Origin: Acidobacteriota bacterium
GTDB taxonomy: Bacteria; Acidobacteriota; Terriglobia; Terriglobales; SCQP01
Reading direction: 5' to 3'
Assembly (NCBI GenBank): GCA_027451805.1
Contig: DAIDIF010000216.1
Coordinates: 1 to 41,582, forward strand
Length of the DNA: 41,582 nt
The notes under the pieces: generated by a model
What the model saw: only the letters and a program-made list of their open reading frames with translations
Databases searched by the model: none
What the model was told of the DNA's origin: nothing
Shown here: positions 31,774 through 40,100 of the stretch, in pieces
Layout: each line of letters opens with the position of its first letter
Position numbering within the stretch: position 1 is the stretch's first letter
Made by a program: the position numbers and the translations under genes

Positions 31774-32474
31774 TCGCGCGCCGTGGCGGGGAGGTTAGTT
31801 ACGTGGCGGGCCACCGCGGGCGGGAGGTTCCAGCGGACGACCGCGGCGTGGTGGGGATGCCGGGCGAGAAAAGCCGCCACCACGGCGCCCACCGCCTCGA
31901 TCCGGGCGCGCTCGGAGGCATCGTGCACCAGAACGCTTTTCAGCTGGCGGATGTAGAGATATTCAAAGAAGGAGAGCACCCCGCCCGGGCGTAGCCGGTT
32001 CTCCATCAACGCCAGGATCTCCGTCACTAGCTGGGGGGGAAAATTGTTCAGCGGCAGGCCGGAAATGATGAAATCGTATGGCGCACCCGGCGGCGCCAGG
32101 CGCAGGTCGCAATTGTGGATCGTGCACCGGATGTGGCGCGCTTCCACTTGCGCCTCCTCCCGCTGCCGCTGCAGCCAGGGCAGAAACACCGGATTGATCT
32201 CGTAGATGTCCAGCTCATCGCCGGCGGTGAGCTGCCGCAGGATGGCGCGGGTGAAGACCCCGGTGCCCGCGCCCGCCTCCATCACCCGCCGCGGTCCGGG
32301 GGCGGCCGCCAGGGGCGCGGTGATGGCTCGCGCCAGCGCTGCGCCGCTGGGCGCAATCGCGCCGGTGGCCTGAAAATGGGCTCGGAACTGGGAATAGAAC
32401 AGCCGGTAGGCCTGCCACTCGGATTGCGACTTCGCCGCGTCCACTGGGCCCAGTATACGGGGCGCGAGCCGCAT
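31770..32474 (-). CDS. Class I SAM-dependent methyltransferase, PmtA/rRNA-dimethylase-like
   Basis: A 234-aa protein (224 if the GTG at 32444 is the start). SAM motif I is RVMEAGAGTGVFTRAIL, motif II LDIYEINPVFLPWLQ, and the catalytic motif IV region reads DFIISGLPLNNFPPQLVTEIL, followed by LRPGGVLSFFEYLYIRQ. SGLPxNNF with FxFEY-like end is typical of phospholipid N-methyltransferases (PmtA) and their rRNA-adenine-dimethylase relatives; a soluble cytoplasmic or membrane-surface enzyme acting on phosphatidylethanolamine is the best guess. The first ten codons look unlike the family. A TATACT box (32457-32452) lies at -13 to -8 of GTG 32444, suggesting that the real, leaderless start is there. 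Its 3' end holds the ribosomal promoter. Confidence 0.78.
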   Translation of the reverse strand: MRLAPRILGPVDAAKSQSEWQAYRLFYSQFRAHFQATGAIAPSGAALARAITAPLAAAPGPRRVMEAGAGTGVFTRAILRQLTAGDELDIYEINPVFLPWLQRQREEAQVEARHIRCTIHNCDLRLAPPGAPYDFIISGLPLNNFPPQLVTEILALMENRLRPGGVLSFFEYLYIRQLKSVLVHDASERARIEAVGAVVAAFLARHPHHAAVVRWNLPPAVARHVTNLPATARD

Positions 32475-32553
32475 CCAAACCGGCGTGCCGTGTGGGTCAA
32501 CCGGCCAGCGTCATTCCCGGCGAGGGCATGGAACCCGGGGCCGGCGCCCGCCC

Positions 32554-33567
32554 TCAGCCGAGATTGGCCAGCAGTTTCTTCGCCGCGGCCGCCGTCGGTT
32601 GCTGGGGCTCGGGCGGCACGCGCAAGTAGGCTTGCAGCAACTGCCGCGCCCAAGCGTAGTCCTGGCCGACGTCCTTCAGGGCTTGCGCCACCAGGAAGTC
32701 CGCCAGCCGGCTGTCGGGAAAGCGCTGGTGCGCGGCCGCAATCACCTGCTGCGCCTGCACCAGCCGGTTCAGGTGCACTAGATTGGCCGCCTGGTAGGCG
32801 GCATAGAGCGCTGAGCGCGCATTCAGGTCGAGCGCCCGCGCCAGGTAGGGCGCCGCCGCCGCGTACTGGCGCTGCTGGAACAACGCCTTGCCCAGCGCAA
32901 ACACACCGCGCGGATCCTGGGGGTGGTTGGTGGCCGCGGCGCGGTACTCGACCAACGCCTGGGCGGGGTTGCCGGTCTGCTTGTAAATGCTGGCCAGCGC
33001 CAGCCGCCCGTCCACCGGATCCAACCGCCGCAGTTGCTGCGCGTGGGCGATGGCGTTCTCGGCGCCGCCGCCGGCGGCCTTGGGCAGCACCAGATCCAGG
33101 TCAATCCAGCCCCATTGCACGTCGCCCAGGCGGGGATTCAGACGTTCGGCCGTCTCCAACTGTTTTTTCATCTTGGGCAGCTGCAGCATGGCGCGGAAAG
33201 TGTTCTGGTGTTTGGCGCGCTTGGCCATGCTCTCGAACAGGTAGAGGCGGCAGGACGCGCATTGGGGGTCAAGCTTCACCGCGCGCTTGGTCATTTTCAG
33301 GCTCTGGCCCAAGTCGCCGAAACTCGCGAGCACGTGCCCGTAATAGGCGATCAGGGGCGCGTTCTGCGCATTGCCCGGATCGGCCACGGCGCTCGCCAGC
33401 AGGCTGCGCGCCTGCTTCCAACGCCCCCACTCGAGATAGTCGGCCGCTTTCTCCAGCACCGGATTGGGAGCGGGAGCGGCGGCCGCAACCGCGGCCAGAG
33501 CCAGGCCGATGATCAGTATTCGCCCGAACAGCCGCCCCCGGGCTGTGATTTTCCCCGATTGGCGCAT
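32554..33567 (-). CDS. Exported TPR-repeat protein
   Basis: A 337-aa protein with a signal peptide or anchor at about 13-34 (RLFGRILIIGLALAAVAAAA). Most of the rest is tandem helical TPR-type repeats: ADYLEWGRWKQARSLLASAV, YGHVLASFGDLGQSLKMTKR, ALASIYKQTGNPAQALVEYR, FALGKALFQQRQYAAAAPYL. Two Cys pair as CASC near 102. TPR proteins form scaffolds for complexes in the periplasm or at the membrane; no partner can be named. ATG 33567 has GAGGAA about six bases upstream and a TACAAT box just before. It is divergent from the two-component operon. Confidence 0.78.
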   Translation of the reverse strand: MRQSGKITARGRLFGRILIIGLALAAVAAAAPAPNPVLEKAADYLEWGRWKQARSLLASAVADPGNAQNAPLIAYYGHVLASFGDLGQSLKMTKRAVKLDPQCASCRLYLFESMAKRAKHQNTFRAMLQLPKMKKQLETAERLNPRLGDVQWGWIDLDLVLPKAAGGGAENAIAHAQQLRRLDPVDGRLALASIYKQTGNPAQALVEYRAAATNHPQDPRGVFALGKALFQQRQYAAAAPYLARALDLNARSALYAAYQAANLVHLNRLVQAQQVIAAAHQRFPDSRLADFLVAQALKDVGQDYAWARQLLQAYLRVPPEPQQPTAAAAKKLLANLG

Positions 33568-33578
33568 CGTTTTCCTCT

Positions 33579-33584
33579 ATTGTA
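33579..33584 (-). promoter_or_regulatory. -10 box (TACAAT) of the TPR gene
   Basis: On the minus strand TACAAT lies 11 bases before ATG 33567, with AGAGGAA between. A start seven bases on leaves a leader of only about four bases. In the same 85-base gap GATACT (33639-33644) precedes the + strand response regulator by eight bases. Confidence 0.4.
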
Positions 33585-33652
33585 ACCTCAGCATTGCGAG
33601 CGTGGCGGTTGCCTCACGCCCTGCCAGCCCTTATTCTGGATACTGGCTGTCC

Positions 33653-34336
33653 ATGCGCATTCTTCTGGTCGAAGACGAGCACAAAGTTGCCCAATTCATC
33701 AAAAAGGGTCTGCAGCAGGACCACTTTGCCGTGGATCTCGCCTCCGACGGGGAAGAGGCGCTCTACCTGGCGGAAAGCAGTCCCTACGACCTCATCATTC
33801 TTGATCTGATGCTGCCCAAAGTCTCGGGATTCTCCGTGCTCTCCACGGTGCGCAAAAAAAACCCTAATGTCCCCATCCTCATCCTCACCGCCAAGACCGC
33901 GGTTGAGGACCGGGTGCGCGGGCTGGAGATCGGCAGCGACGATTATCTGATCAAGCCGTTTGCCTTCGCCGAGTTGCGCGCCCGGGTGCGGGCCCTGCTG
34001 CGGCGGGAATGGCGGGAGTTCAAGCTGCAGCTGCAGGTGGCGGATCTGGTTCTGGACCCGGTGAAGCGCAAAGCCTGGCGCGCTGACAGCGACCTGGAGC
34101 TCTCCAACAAGGAGTTCATGCTGCTGGAGTACCTGATGCGCAACGCCAATCAGGTGGTCACCCGCACCATGATCGCCGAGCATGTCTGGGACGCCAGCTT
34201 CGACAGTTTCACCAACGTGATTGACGTCTACATCAGCTTTTTGCGCACCAAAATTGACAAGGACCGGCCGCACAAGCTGCTGCACAGTGTTCGCGGCGTG
34301 GGCTACATGCTGAAAGACGAGGCGATGCCGGCATGA
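33653..34336 (+). CDS. OmpR-family response regulator
   Basis: A 227-aa protein. The receiver domain (1-118) has the acidic pair in VEDE, phospho-acceptor Asp51 (LIILDLMLPKVSG), Thr79 (ILTAKT) and Lys101 (YLIKPF). A winged-helix output domain (about 125-222) carries LELSNKEFMLLEYLMRNANQ, AEHVWD and the wing VIDVYISFLRTKID. It is a DNA-binding activator or repressor. ATG 33653 has no Shine-Dalgarno; a GATACT box lies eight bases ahead. Its stop overlaps the kinase start as ATGA. The operon continues with an MBL hydrolase and an aminotransferase. Confidence 0.95.
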   Translation: MRILLVEDEHKVAQFIKKGLQQDHFAVDLASDGEEALYLAESSPYDLIILDLMLPKVSGFSVLSTVRKKNPNVPILILTAKTAVEDRVRGLEIGSDDYLIKPFAFAELRARVRALLRREWREFKLQLQVADLVLDPVKRKAWRADSDLELSNKEFMLLEYLMRNANQVVTRTMIAEHVWDASFDSFTNVIDVYISFLRTKIDKDRPHKLLHSVRGVGYMLKDEAMPA

Positions 34337-35814
34337 AAGTCCGGCACCTGCGGTTGCTCTCCCGTCTCCTCTGGCGGCCGACCTCCACCCGGGGGCAGCT
34401 CACCTTCCAGTACACCGTCGTCTTCAGCCTGCTGCTGGTGCTGGCCGCCGGGCTGCTCTACTTCACGCTGAACTGGATCCTGTTCTGGAACATCGACAAC
34501 GAGCTGCAGGACGAGGCGGCGCTGGTCAAGCAATACATCCACTTCGAGCAGGGCAAACCGGTGCTGGTGGCCCACACCGCCGACGTGGACGAGAGCTACG
34601 ACCTGAACACCATCTTCAACGTCTCCCAGATCCTCAACACCGAGGGTGTGCCGGTGAAGTCGTCGCCCGAGCTCACCGCCTTCGGCTTTTCCTTCGAGCC
34701 CAAGCAGCTCAAGGGGTTGGTGGCGATGCAGCCGCCACCCACCTTCACCACCGTCGGCGGGCGGCGCGACGAGGAGGTGCGCTTCGTCAACACCATTCTT
34801 CTGGGCCCCAACGGCCACCGCTACCTGATGCAGATTGGGACCCGGCTCAAGCCCATCAACGACGCGCAGGACACGTTTCTGTGGGTGATGCTGATGCTGC
34901 TGCCGGTGACGGTGGTGCTGAGCGCGGTGGGGGGCTCGGTGATGGCCAAGCGCACGCTCAAGCCCGTGACCGACATGACCCATGCGGCCCAGTCCATCAC
35001 CGCCTCCAACCTCAGCCAGCGCCTGCCCACCCGGGGCCGGCGGGACGAGCTCGACGAGCTGGCCGAGACCTTCAACGCGATGATCGCGCGGCTGCAACTG
35101 TCCTTCGACAAGATGAGCGAGTTCGCCGCGAATGTGAGCCACGAGTTGCGCACCCCGCTGCAGGCGATGCAAGGGGAGACCGAGCTGGCGTTGATCGCGC
35201 GCGCGCCGCTGGGGGAGTGCCGGCGGGTGCTGGAAAGCAACCTGGAGGAGATTGACCGGCTCAACCGCATGATCCGCAACCTGCTCATGCTGGCCCAGGC
35301 GGACGCGGGGGAGATGCGGCCGCGGCTCGAGCCCATGGATCTCAACGAACTGGTGCGGGACCTGGTGGAGCAGATGCGGGTGGTCGCGCAAGCCCGCGGG
35401 GTCGAGCTGCGCGCCTCCACCGCCAACCCCATCCCGGTGAAGGCGGATAGCCTGCGTTTGCGGCAAATGGTGCTGAATTTGATTGACAATGCGGTGAAGT
35501 ACACTCCGGCCGGCGGCCGCATCGAAGTGCGGGTGGATCGCGCCGCTACGGCGGGCCGCAGCGGCGAGGCCCGGCTGCTGGTGCGCGACAGCGGCATCGG
35601 CATCGCGCCCGCCGATCTCCCTTTCATCTTCGATCGCTTCTACCGCGCCGACAAATCCCGCACCCGGGGCACGTCGGGGGAGGACGGCTGCGGGTTGGGC
35701 CTGCCGATCGTCAAGTGGGTGGCCGAGACGCATGGCGGCTCGGTGGAGGTGGCCAGCAATCCGGGGCAGGGGAGCAGCTTCATCGTGCATCTGCCGCTGG
35801 CGGGGGCGGCATGA
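34333..35814 (+). CDS. Membrane sensor histidine kinase
   Basis: A 493-aa kinase. A first membrane helix (about 28-48) and a second (about 183-205) enclose a periplasmic sensor region of about 135 residues with DELQDEAALV and a long variable part. A HAMP domain follows (about 205-258: PVTDMTHAAQSITASNLSQR), then HisKA with His270 in NVSHELRTPLQAMQ, and the ATPase with N box LNLIDNAVKYTP, DSGIGIAPADLPFIFDRFYR, and GCGLGLPIVKWVAETHGGS. It phosphorylates the upstream regulator. Start ATG overlaps the regulator stop, and its stop overlaps the MBL gene, both as ATGA. The signal sensed is unknown. Confidence 0.95.
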   Translation: MKVRHLRLLSRLLWRPTSTRGQLTFQYTVVFSLLLVLAAGLLYFTLNWILFWNIDNELQDEAALVKQYIHFEQGKPVLVAHTADVDESYDLNTIFNVSQILNTEGVPVKSSPELTAFGFSFEPKQLKGLVAMQPPPTFTTVGGRRDEEVRFVNTILLGPNGHRYLMQIGTRLKPINDAQDTFLWVMLMLLPVTVVLSAVGGSVMAKRTLKPVTDMTHAAQSITASNLSQRLPTRGRRDELDELAETFNAMIARLQLSFDKMSEFAANVSHELRTPLQAMQGETELALIARAPLGECRRVLESNLEEIDRLNRMIRNLLMLAQADAGEMRPRLEPMDLNELVRDLVEQMRVVAQARGVELRASTANPIPVKADSLRLRQMVLNLIDNAVKYTPAGGRIEVRVDRAATAGRSGEARLLVRDSGIGIAPADLPFIFDRFYRADKSRTRGTSGEDGCGLGLPIVKWVAETHGGSVEVASNPGQGSSFIVHLPLAGAA

Positions 35815-36626
35815 GCGGGGCTTCGGGCAACGGCAGCCGCGGCAATGGCAGCCGCCGCAACGGCAGCCGGCCCCGCCTGCGCGGCGACGGCGGCTGGCAG
35901 GTGCGGGTGCTGGTCCCCGGTCTGCCGCTGCAGTCCTGCTCGGTGCTGCTCACCGGCCCGCAGAGCGAGCAGATCATTGTGGACACCGGCTTCCCGCAGC
36001 ACGACTCGCTGCTGCTCGAAGGCCTGCAACGCGCCGGCGTGAAGGCCGGCGATATCACCGGCGTGATCAATACCCACTATCATCTCGATCACTTCGGCGG
36101 CAACTTCCTTTTCCCGCAGGCTTGGGTCTACGGTTCCAAGCAGGACTTCGATTGGGCGGTCGCCATCTATGAGAGCGTCAGCGGCGGCGAGACGCGGCGC
36201 GAGGTGTTCCGCAGGTTCTATCCCGAGGCCACCGAGGCCGAGTTCGACCGCATGGACGAGGCCCGGGTGCTGCAGTTGCTGAAGTGGATGTGGGACCCGG
36301 CCACCCTCGGCGATCTCGCCCGCTACCGCTGGCGGGAAGAGCAGGAGCTCGGCCTGGCGGGCCTGCAGATCCTGCCCACCCCGGGCCACACCCCGGGCCA
36401 CCTGGCGCTGGCCGTGGAGGGGATCGAAGGCCCCTACCTGATCGTCGGCGACGCCCGCCCGTTCGCCGAGGACACCGCCGCCGGCTACGACATGCCGCCG
36501 CATTGCCAGCAGCGGTTCCTCGCGTCGCGCAAGCTGATTGACGGGTTCGAGGGCATCCTCATTCCCGGCCACGACGATCCGTTTTCCCAATCCCGCGAAG
36601 CCGTCACCCTAGGCCAACAACCATGA
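35811..36626 (+). CDS. MBL-fold metallohydrolase with N-terminal NGSR repeats
   Basis: A 271-aa protein. Residues 6-20 repeat GNGSR three times, then the MBL domain begins near 28. Metal motifs: NTHYHLDHFGG (His89, His91, Asp93, His94), PTPGHTPGHLAL (His193), VGDARPF (Asp214) and LIPGHDDPF near 256. This is the two-metal HxHxDH layout of glyoxalase-II, lactonase or similar hydrolases; acyl-homoserine lactonase or N-acyl hydrolase activity cannot be excluded. No signal peptide, so it is cytoplasmic. ATG overlaps the kinase stop and its stop overlaps the aminotransferase start, both as ATGA, so a sensory system drives it directly. Substrate unknown. Confidence 0.85.
   Translation: MSGASGNGSRGNGSRRNGSRPRLRGDGGWQVRVLVPGLPLQSCSVLLTGPQSEQIIVDTGFPQHDSLLLEGLQRAGVKAGDITGVINTHYHLDHFGGNFLFPQAWVYGSKQDFDWAVAIYESVSGGETRREVFRRFYPEATEAEFDRMDEARVLQLLKWMWDPATLGDLARYRWREEQELGLAGLQILPTPGHTPGHLALAVEGIEGPYLIVGDARPFAEDTAAGYDMPPHCQQRFLASRKLIDGFEGILIPGHDDPFSQSREAVTLGQQP
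35826..35870 (+). repeat. Three 15-bp tandem repeats encoding (G/R)NGSR
   Basis: Three adjacent 15-base units, each close to GGCAACGGCAGCCGC, with one or two substitutions, lie at the 5' end of the MBL gene. They encode GNGSR, GNGSR and RNGSR. The copy number may vary by slippage, lengthening a flexible basic linker, without shifting the frame. Confidence 0.8.
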
Positions 36627-37831
36627 CTCTGTCTTCCGCTTCCGCACCGGCGGTCCCGCCCCAGTCGCAGCGCGGCGTTTCCACGCGCGTCGCGCAGTTC
36701 ACCGAGAGCGTCATCCGCGAGATGACCCGCCTGGCGATGGAGTACGACGCCGTCAACCTGGCGCAGGGGTTTCCCGACTTTGCCGCGCCCGACTTCATCA
36801 AGGACGCCGCGGTGCGGGCCATCCGCGATGACATCAACCAGTACGCGGTCACTTGGGGCGATCCCGCCTTGCGGCAGGCGATCGCGGCCAAGTACCAGCG
36901 TTGGTATGGCATGGATATCGGCGACCGCCACGTCACCGTCTGTTGCGGCTCGACCGAGGCGATGATCTCGACCCTCATCGCAGTGCTCAACCCCGGCGAC
37001 GAGACGGTCGTGTTCGAGCCCTTCTACGAAAACTATGGTCCGGACTCCATCCTCAGCGGCGCCGCGCCCCGCTTCGTCACCTTGCGCGCGACGGCCGAGG
37101 GCTGGAACTTCGACCGCGCCGAATTGGCGGCCGCCTTCAACCCCAAGACCCGCGCCATCATCGTCAACACGCCCAACAACCCCACCGGCAAGGTCTTCAC
37201 CCGCGCCGAGCTGGAGTTCATCCGCGACCTGTGCGTCAAGTGGGACTGCCTGGCGATCACCGATGAAATCTACGAGCACATCGTCTACGACGGGCGCGAG
37301 CACATCCCCATGGCGACGATTGCGGGCATGGCGGAGCGCACCATCACCATCAGCGGCATCTCCAAGACGTTCAGCGTCACCGGCTGGCGCGTGGGCTGGG
37401 CGCTGTCGCCGGAGCGGTTGGCGGGCGGGATCCGCAAGGTGCACGACTTCCTCACCGTGGGCGCGCCCGCGCCGCTGCAGATCGCGGCCGCGCACGCGCT
37501 CACGGTGGGCGACGATTACTGTCGCCAGTTGGCCGCCGACTACACCGCCCGCCGCCAGCGGACGATTCCCGCGCTGCAGCGCGCCGGCTTCCAGTGCGCC
37601 GCGCCCGAAGGCGCCTACTATGTGCTCACCGACGTGACGCCGTTCCTGGGCCGCTGCCGGGGCGAAGATTTCGCCCGCTGGCTGGTGCGTGAGATCGGCG
37701 TTGCCACGGTGCCCGGTTCCAGCTTCTACCACGACGCCGGGCTGGGCGCAGCGCAGACCCGCTTCTGCTTCTCGAAGACCGACCGCACGCTGGACGCTGC
37801 GGTGGAGCGCCTGGCCAAGCTGGCGCGGTAG
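36623..37831 (+). CDS. PLP-dependent aminotransferase, fold type I (KAT/YbdL-like)
   Basis: A 402-aa enzyme. Conserved blocks: NLAQGFPDFAAPDFIKDA (45-62), the aromatic GDPALRQAIAAKY, CCGSTEAMISTL, NTPNNPTGKVFTRAEL (182-197), AITDEIYEHIVYDG and the PLP lysine Lys248 in TISGISKTFSVTGWRVGW. GFPDF and the TPNNPTGK block suit the kynurenine/methionine aminotransferase group (Kat, YbdL, MtnE-like), which transaminates aromatic or sulfur amino acids. It is the fourth member of the two-component operon; ATG overlaps the MBL stop. Residues 1-20 are a variable extension. Exact substrate unknown. Confidence 0.9.
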   Translation: MTLSSASAPAVPPQSQRGVSTRVAQFTESVIREMTRLAMEYDAVNLAQGFPDFAAPDFIKDAAVRAIRDDINQYAVTWGDPALRQAIAAKYQRWYGMDIGDRHVTVCCGSTEAMISTLIAVLNPGDETVVFEPFYENYGPDSILSGAAPRFVTLRATAEGWNFDRAELAAAFNPKTRAIIVNTPNNPTGKVFTRAELEFIRDLCVKWDCLAITDEIYEHIVYDGREHIPMATIAGMAERTITISGISKTFSVTGWRVGWALSPERLAGGIRKVHDFLTVGAPAPLQIAAAHALTVGDDYCRQLAADYTARRQRTIPALQRAGFQCAAPEGAYYVLTDVTPFLGRCRGEDFARWLVREIGVATVPGSSFYHDAGLGAAQTRFCFSKTDRTLDAAVERLAKLAR

Positions 37832-37960
37832 CCGGTCGCTCGATCGAGTCGCTGCTGCGGCGGCCCCGCGCGCGCCGCCGGGGCCGCGTGTGGGCATGGC
37901 GCTGCAGCCTTGCGGGTCCGCGGACGGGACGATAATACGTCATGCCGATGATCTGTCAGG

Positions 37961-37978
37961 CGCCCCCCGCGGGGGGCG
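37961..37978. other. 18-base perfect GC palindrome in the 37832-38045 gap
   Basis: CGCCCCCCG joined to CGGGGGGCG. It lies 130 bases after the aminotransferase stop. It lacks a T-run. Two further marks are seen in this 214-base gap: GATAAT at 37931-37936 and TTAAACT near 38007-38013, either of which could be the -10 of the dehydrogenase gene, followed by the AAGGAG ribosome site. I see no gene here. Confidence 0.4.
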
Positions 37979-38045
37979 GCAGCGGGACGCCGCCGCGGCG
38001 CCCTGTTAAACTAATCGTTCGTCCCCCAAGGAGCCTGCCGCCATC

Positions 38046-39209
38046 ATGAAAGCCGCCATCATCCGCGCCGAATGGGCGCCCCGCCCCGACTATCCGCTGA
38101 CCGAAGAAGAACAGCGCACGCGCATGGCGCGCGTCGGCTCCTCCGTCTGGAAGCATCCCCGCGCCGAAGTCACCACCCTCCCTGATCCCACGCCCGGGCC
38201 GCAGGACGTCATCGTGCGCGTCGCCGCGGCCGGCCTGTGCGGCTCCGACCTGCACTTTTTCGAGACTGACGCCGAAGGCTACATGCATTATCCCGGCATC
38301 GCGCGCTTCCCCTCGGTTCCGGGGCACGAGGTCTCGGGCGAGGTGGTCGCCCTCGGCGCCGACGCGCGCTACCTCAAGCTGGGCGACCTGGTCTGCCTTG
38401 ACGACATGGTTTGCTGCCACCGATGCGACGCCTGCCGCCGTGGCTTTCCCAACCAGTGCGAGAACCTCGACGACGTGGGCTTCACCATGAACGGCGGCTG
38501 CGCCGAGCTGCTGCGGGTGCCGGAGAGCAACTGCTGGAACATCAACGCGCTGGTCGAGCGCTTCGGCTCCAAGGCGCGCACGCTGGAGGCGGGGGCGGTG
38601 ATCGAGCCCTTCACTGTGGGCTACAACGCGCTGTTCGAGTGCGCGGCGCGCATCAAGCCCGGCGCCTACGCCACCGTCTTCGGCGCCGGCTCCATCGGTC
38701 TGGCGGTGATCCAGCTGCTGCGCGCAACCGGCGCCGCCAAGGTCTTCTGCTTCGAGCAGAACGCCGGCCGGCGCGAGTTGGCGAAAAAAGTCGGCGCGGA
38801 CGAAGTGCGCGACAGCGCCGGCGCGGCCAAATTTGTGCTCGACGCCACCGCCGGCCAGGGAGCGGACGTGCAGGTGGAATGCGCCGGGGCATTTCAGGCC
38901 AGTCTGCCCGAGATGGATGCCTGCGCCGCCATTGCCGGCCAGATCGTGATCATCGGACGGGCGGCGCCGCGCGCGCCGCTGTCGCTGGAGAACCTGCAGA
39001 CCAAGCGCGCGAGCGTGGTCGGGGCCAATGGCAACACCGGCTACGGCACCTATCCCAACGTGCTGCGCATGATGGCGGCGGGGCTGCTGGATCCGACCCA
39101 GTTCATCACCGACCGCTTCCGGCTGGACGAGTTCGCCCAGGCGCTGGCGCAGGCGCAAACCCGCCAGGGCGGCAAGGTGCTGATCGCCATGAACGGGGCG
39201 CGGGGCTGA
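38046..39209 (+). CDS. Zinc-dependent dehydrogenase, scyllo-inosose 3-dehydrogenase-like
   Basis: A 387-aa medium-chain dehydrogenase. Catalytic zinc residues are Cys65 (LCGSDLHFFE), His94 and Glu95 (PGHEVSG). The structural zinc set is Cys124, 127, 130 and 138 (CHRCDAC and NQC). The NAD site is FGAGSIGLAV near 213. The unusual N-terminus (KAAIIRAEWAPR, VWKHP), GYMHYPGIARFP, NLDDVGFTMNGGCAE and IEPFTVGYNALF match the inositol-catabolism enzyme typified by Thermotoga TM0412, which oxidises scyllo-inosose. Other inositol genes are not in the window. AAGGAG lies about 12 bases ahead. It meets the next gene stop to stop with no bases between. Confidence 0.85.
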   Translation: MKAAIIRAEWAPRPDYPLTEEEQRTRMARVGSSVWKHPRAEVTTLPDPTPGPQDVIVRVAAAGLCGSDLHFFETDAEGYMHYPGIARFPSVPGHEVSGEVVALGADARYLKLGDLVCLDDMVCCHRCDACRRGFPNQCENLDDVGFTMNGGCAELLRVPESNCWNINALVERFGSKARTLEAGAVIEPFTVGYNALFECAARIKPGAYATVFGAGSIGLAVIQLLRATGAAKVFCFEQNAGRRELAKKVGADEVRDSAGAAKFVLDATAGQGADVQVECAGAFQASLPEMDACAAIAGQIVIIGRAAPRAPLSLENLQTKRASVVGANGNTGYGTYPNVLRMMAAGLLDPTQFITDRFRLDEFAQALAQAQTRQGGKVLIAMNGARG

Positions 39210-40100
39210 TCAGCGCAGGCGGAAGGTGAGGTGGACGACGCGCTCGCCGCGGATGCGGACCCAGAGGAAGGGCCCCGCCGGGGCCATGCGGATCTGCCGC
39301 GCCTCGGCGTAGCGGGCGTACTGGCGCACGATGCCGGCGATCTCGACGGCGCCACTCATCTTTTCGAAATCGGCTTCCTGCACGGCGCCGTCGGCGGGCG
39401 CGGCGCGCATCTGCTCCAAGACCGCGTCCAGTGCCGAGTCGGTGACGATGCAGGCCTCGGTCGCGCACTCGTAGATGGCGGCCAGCGCCGCCAGCGCGCT
39501 GTACTCCACCGTCTGGGTGAAGCCGACATAGAGCCGGCGCTGCGCCGCCGCCAGATGCAGCGGCAGCATGCGCATCGTCTCCAGTAGCGCCCGCGGCGCC
39601 CACCCCTGGCACTGGCGCCAGCCCTGGGACTGGGCCAGCGGATAGATGGGGCGCGCCCACTGCAGTCCCACCCCGGCGGCGATCGTGTCCTCGCTGACCG
39701 CGCCCTGGCGCACCAGCCATTCGCCGATGCGTCCGCCCTCGGTCTGGCGCGCCTCCAGCGCGCGCCGCAACTGCGTCTGCTCGATGGAGCCGCGCGAGAG
39801 CAGCAGCAGGCCGAGCGGAATGCGATGCGCCCGCGGACCGCGCGGCCGCTCGCTGCGCAGGAACTGGGTTGCCAGGCGCTCGAACGCCGCCTGGAAGCAG
39901 TCCGGGCTGCAGCACCAACCCTGCTGCAGTTGGATGCGCGAGGGCAGCTTCCACAGCGCGCGCAGGCCGTTGCGCTCCTGGCAGCGCGGCCCCATGCAGA
40001 CCCAGCGCTGGCGCAGCGCCTGCCAGGCGAGCGTGGACCGCGGGGTGGGTTCGCTGCCCGGGGCGCCGGGCAGCGGCAGCGGCATGGGCGCGCGGGTCAC
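39210..40100 (-). CDS. Protein with GspE-N-terminal (MshEN-like) domain and N-terminal Cys cluster
   Basis: A 296-aa protein without ATPase motifs. Cys35, 40, 63, 64 and 68 (VCMGPRC, GWCCSPDC) may form a zinc knuckle. Residues about 94-155 match the GspE/PilB N-terminal domain (IPLGLLLLSRGSIEQTQL, RIGEWLVRQGAVSEDTI, then LQWARPIYPL); such MshEN domains can bind cyclic di-GMP. The rest (160-296) repeats similar short helix/strand units but I do not recognise it. GTG 40100 overlaps the fliN stop as GTGA, so it is expressed with the motor-switch genes. It may be a c-di-GMP-responsive accessory of the motor or of a secretion ATPase; neither is shown. Confidence 0.6.
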   Translation of the reverse strand: MTRAPMPLPLPGAPGSEPTPRSTLAWQALRQRWVCMGPRCQERNGLRALWKLPSRIQLQQGWCCSPDCFQAAFERLATQFLRSERPRGPRAHRIPLGLLLLSRGSIEQTQLRRALEARQTEGGRIGEWLVRQGAVSEDTIAAGVGLQWARPIYPLAQSQGWRQCQGWAPRALLETMRMLPLHLAAAQRRLYVGFTQTVEYSALAALAAIYECATEACIVTDSALDAVLEQMRAAPADGAVQEADFEKMSGAVEIAGIVRQYARYAEARQIRMAPAGPFLWVRIRGERVVHLTFRLR

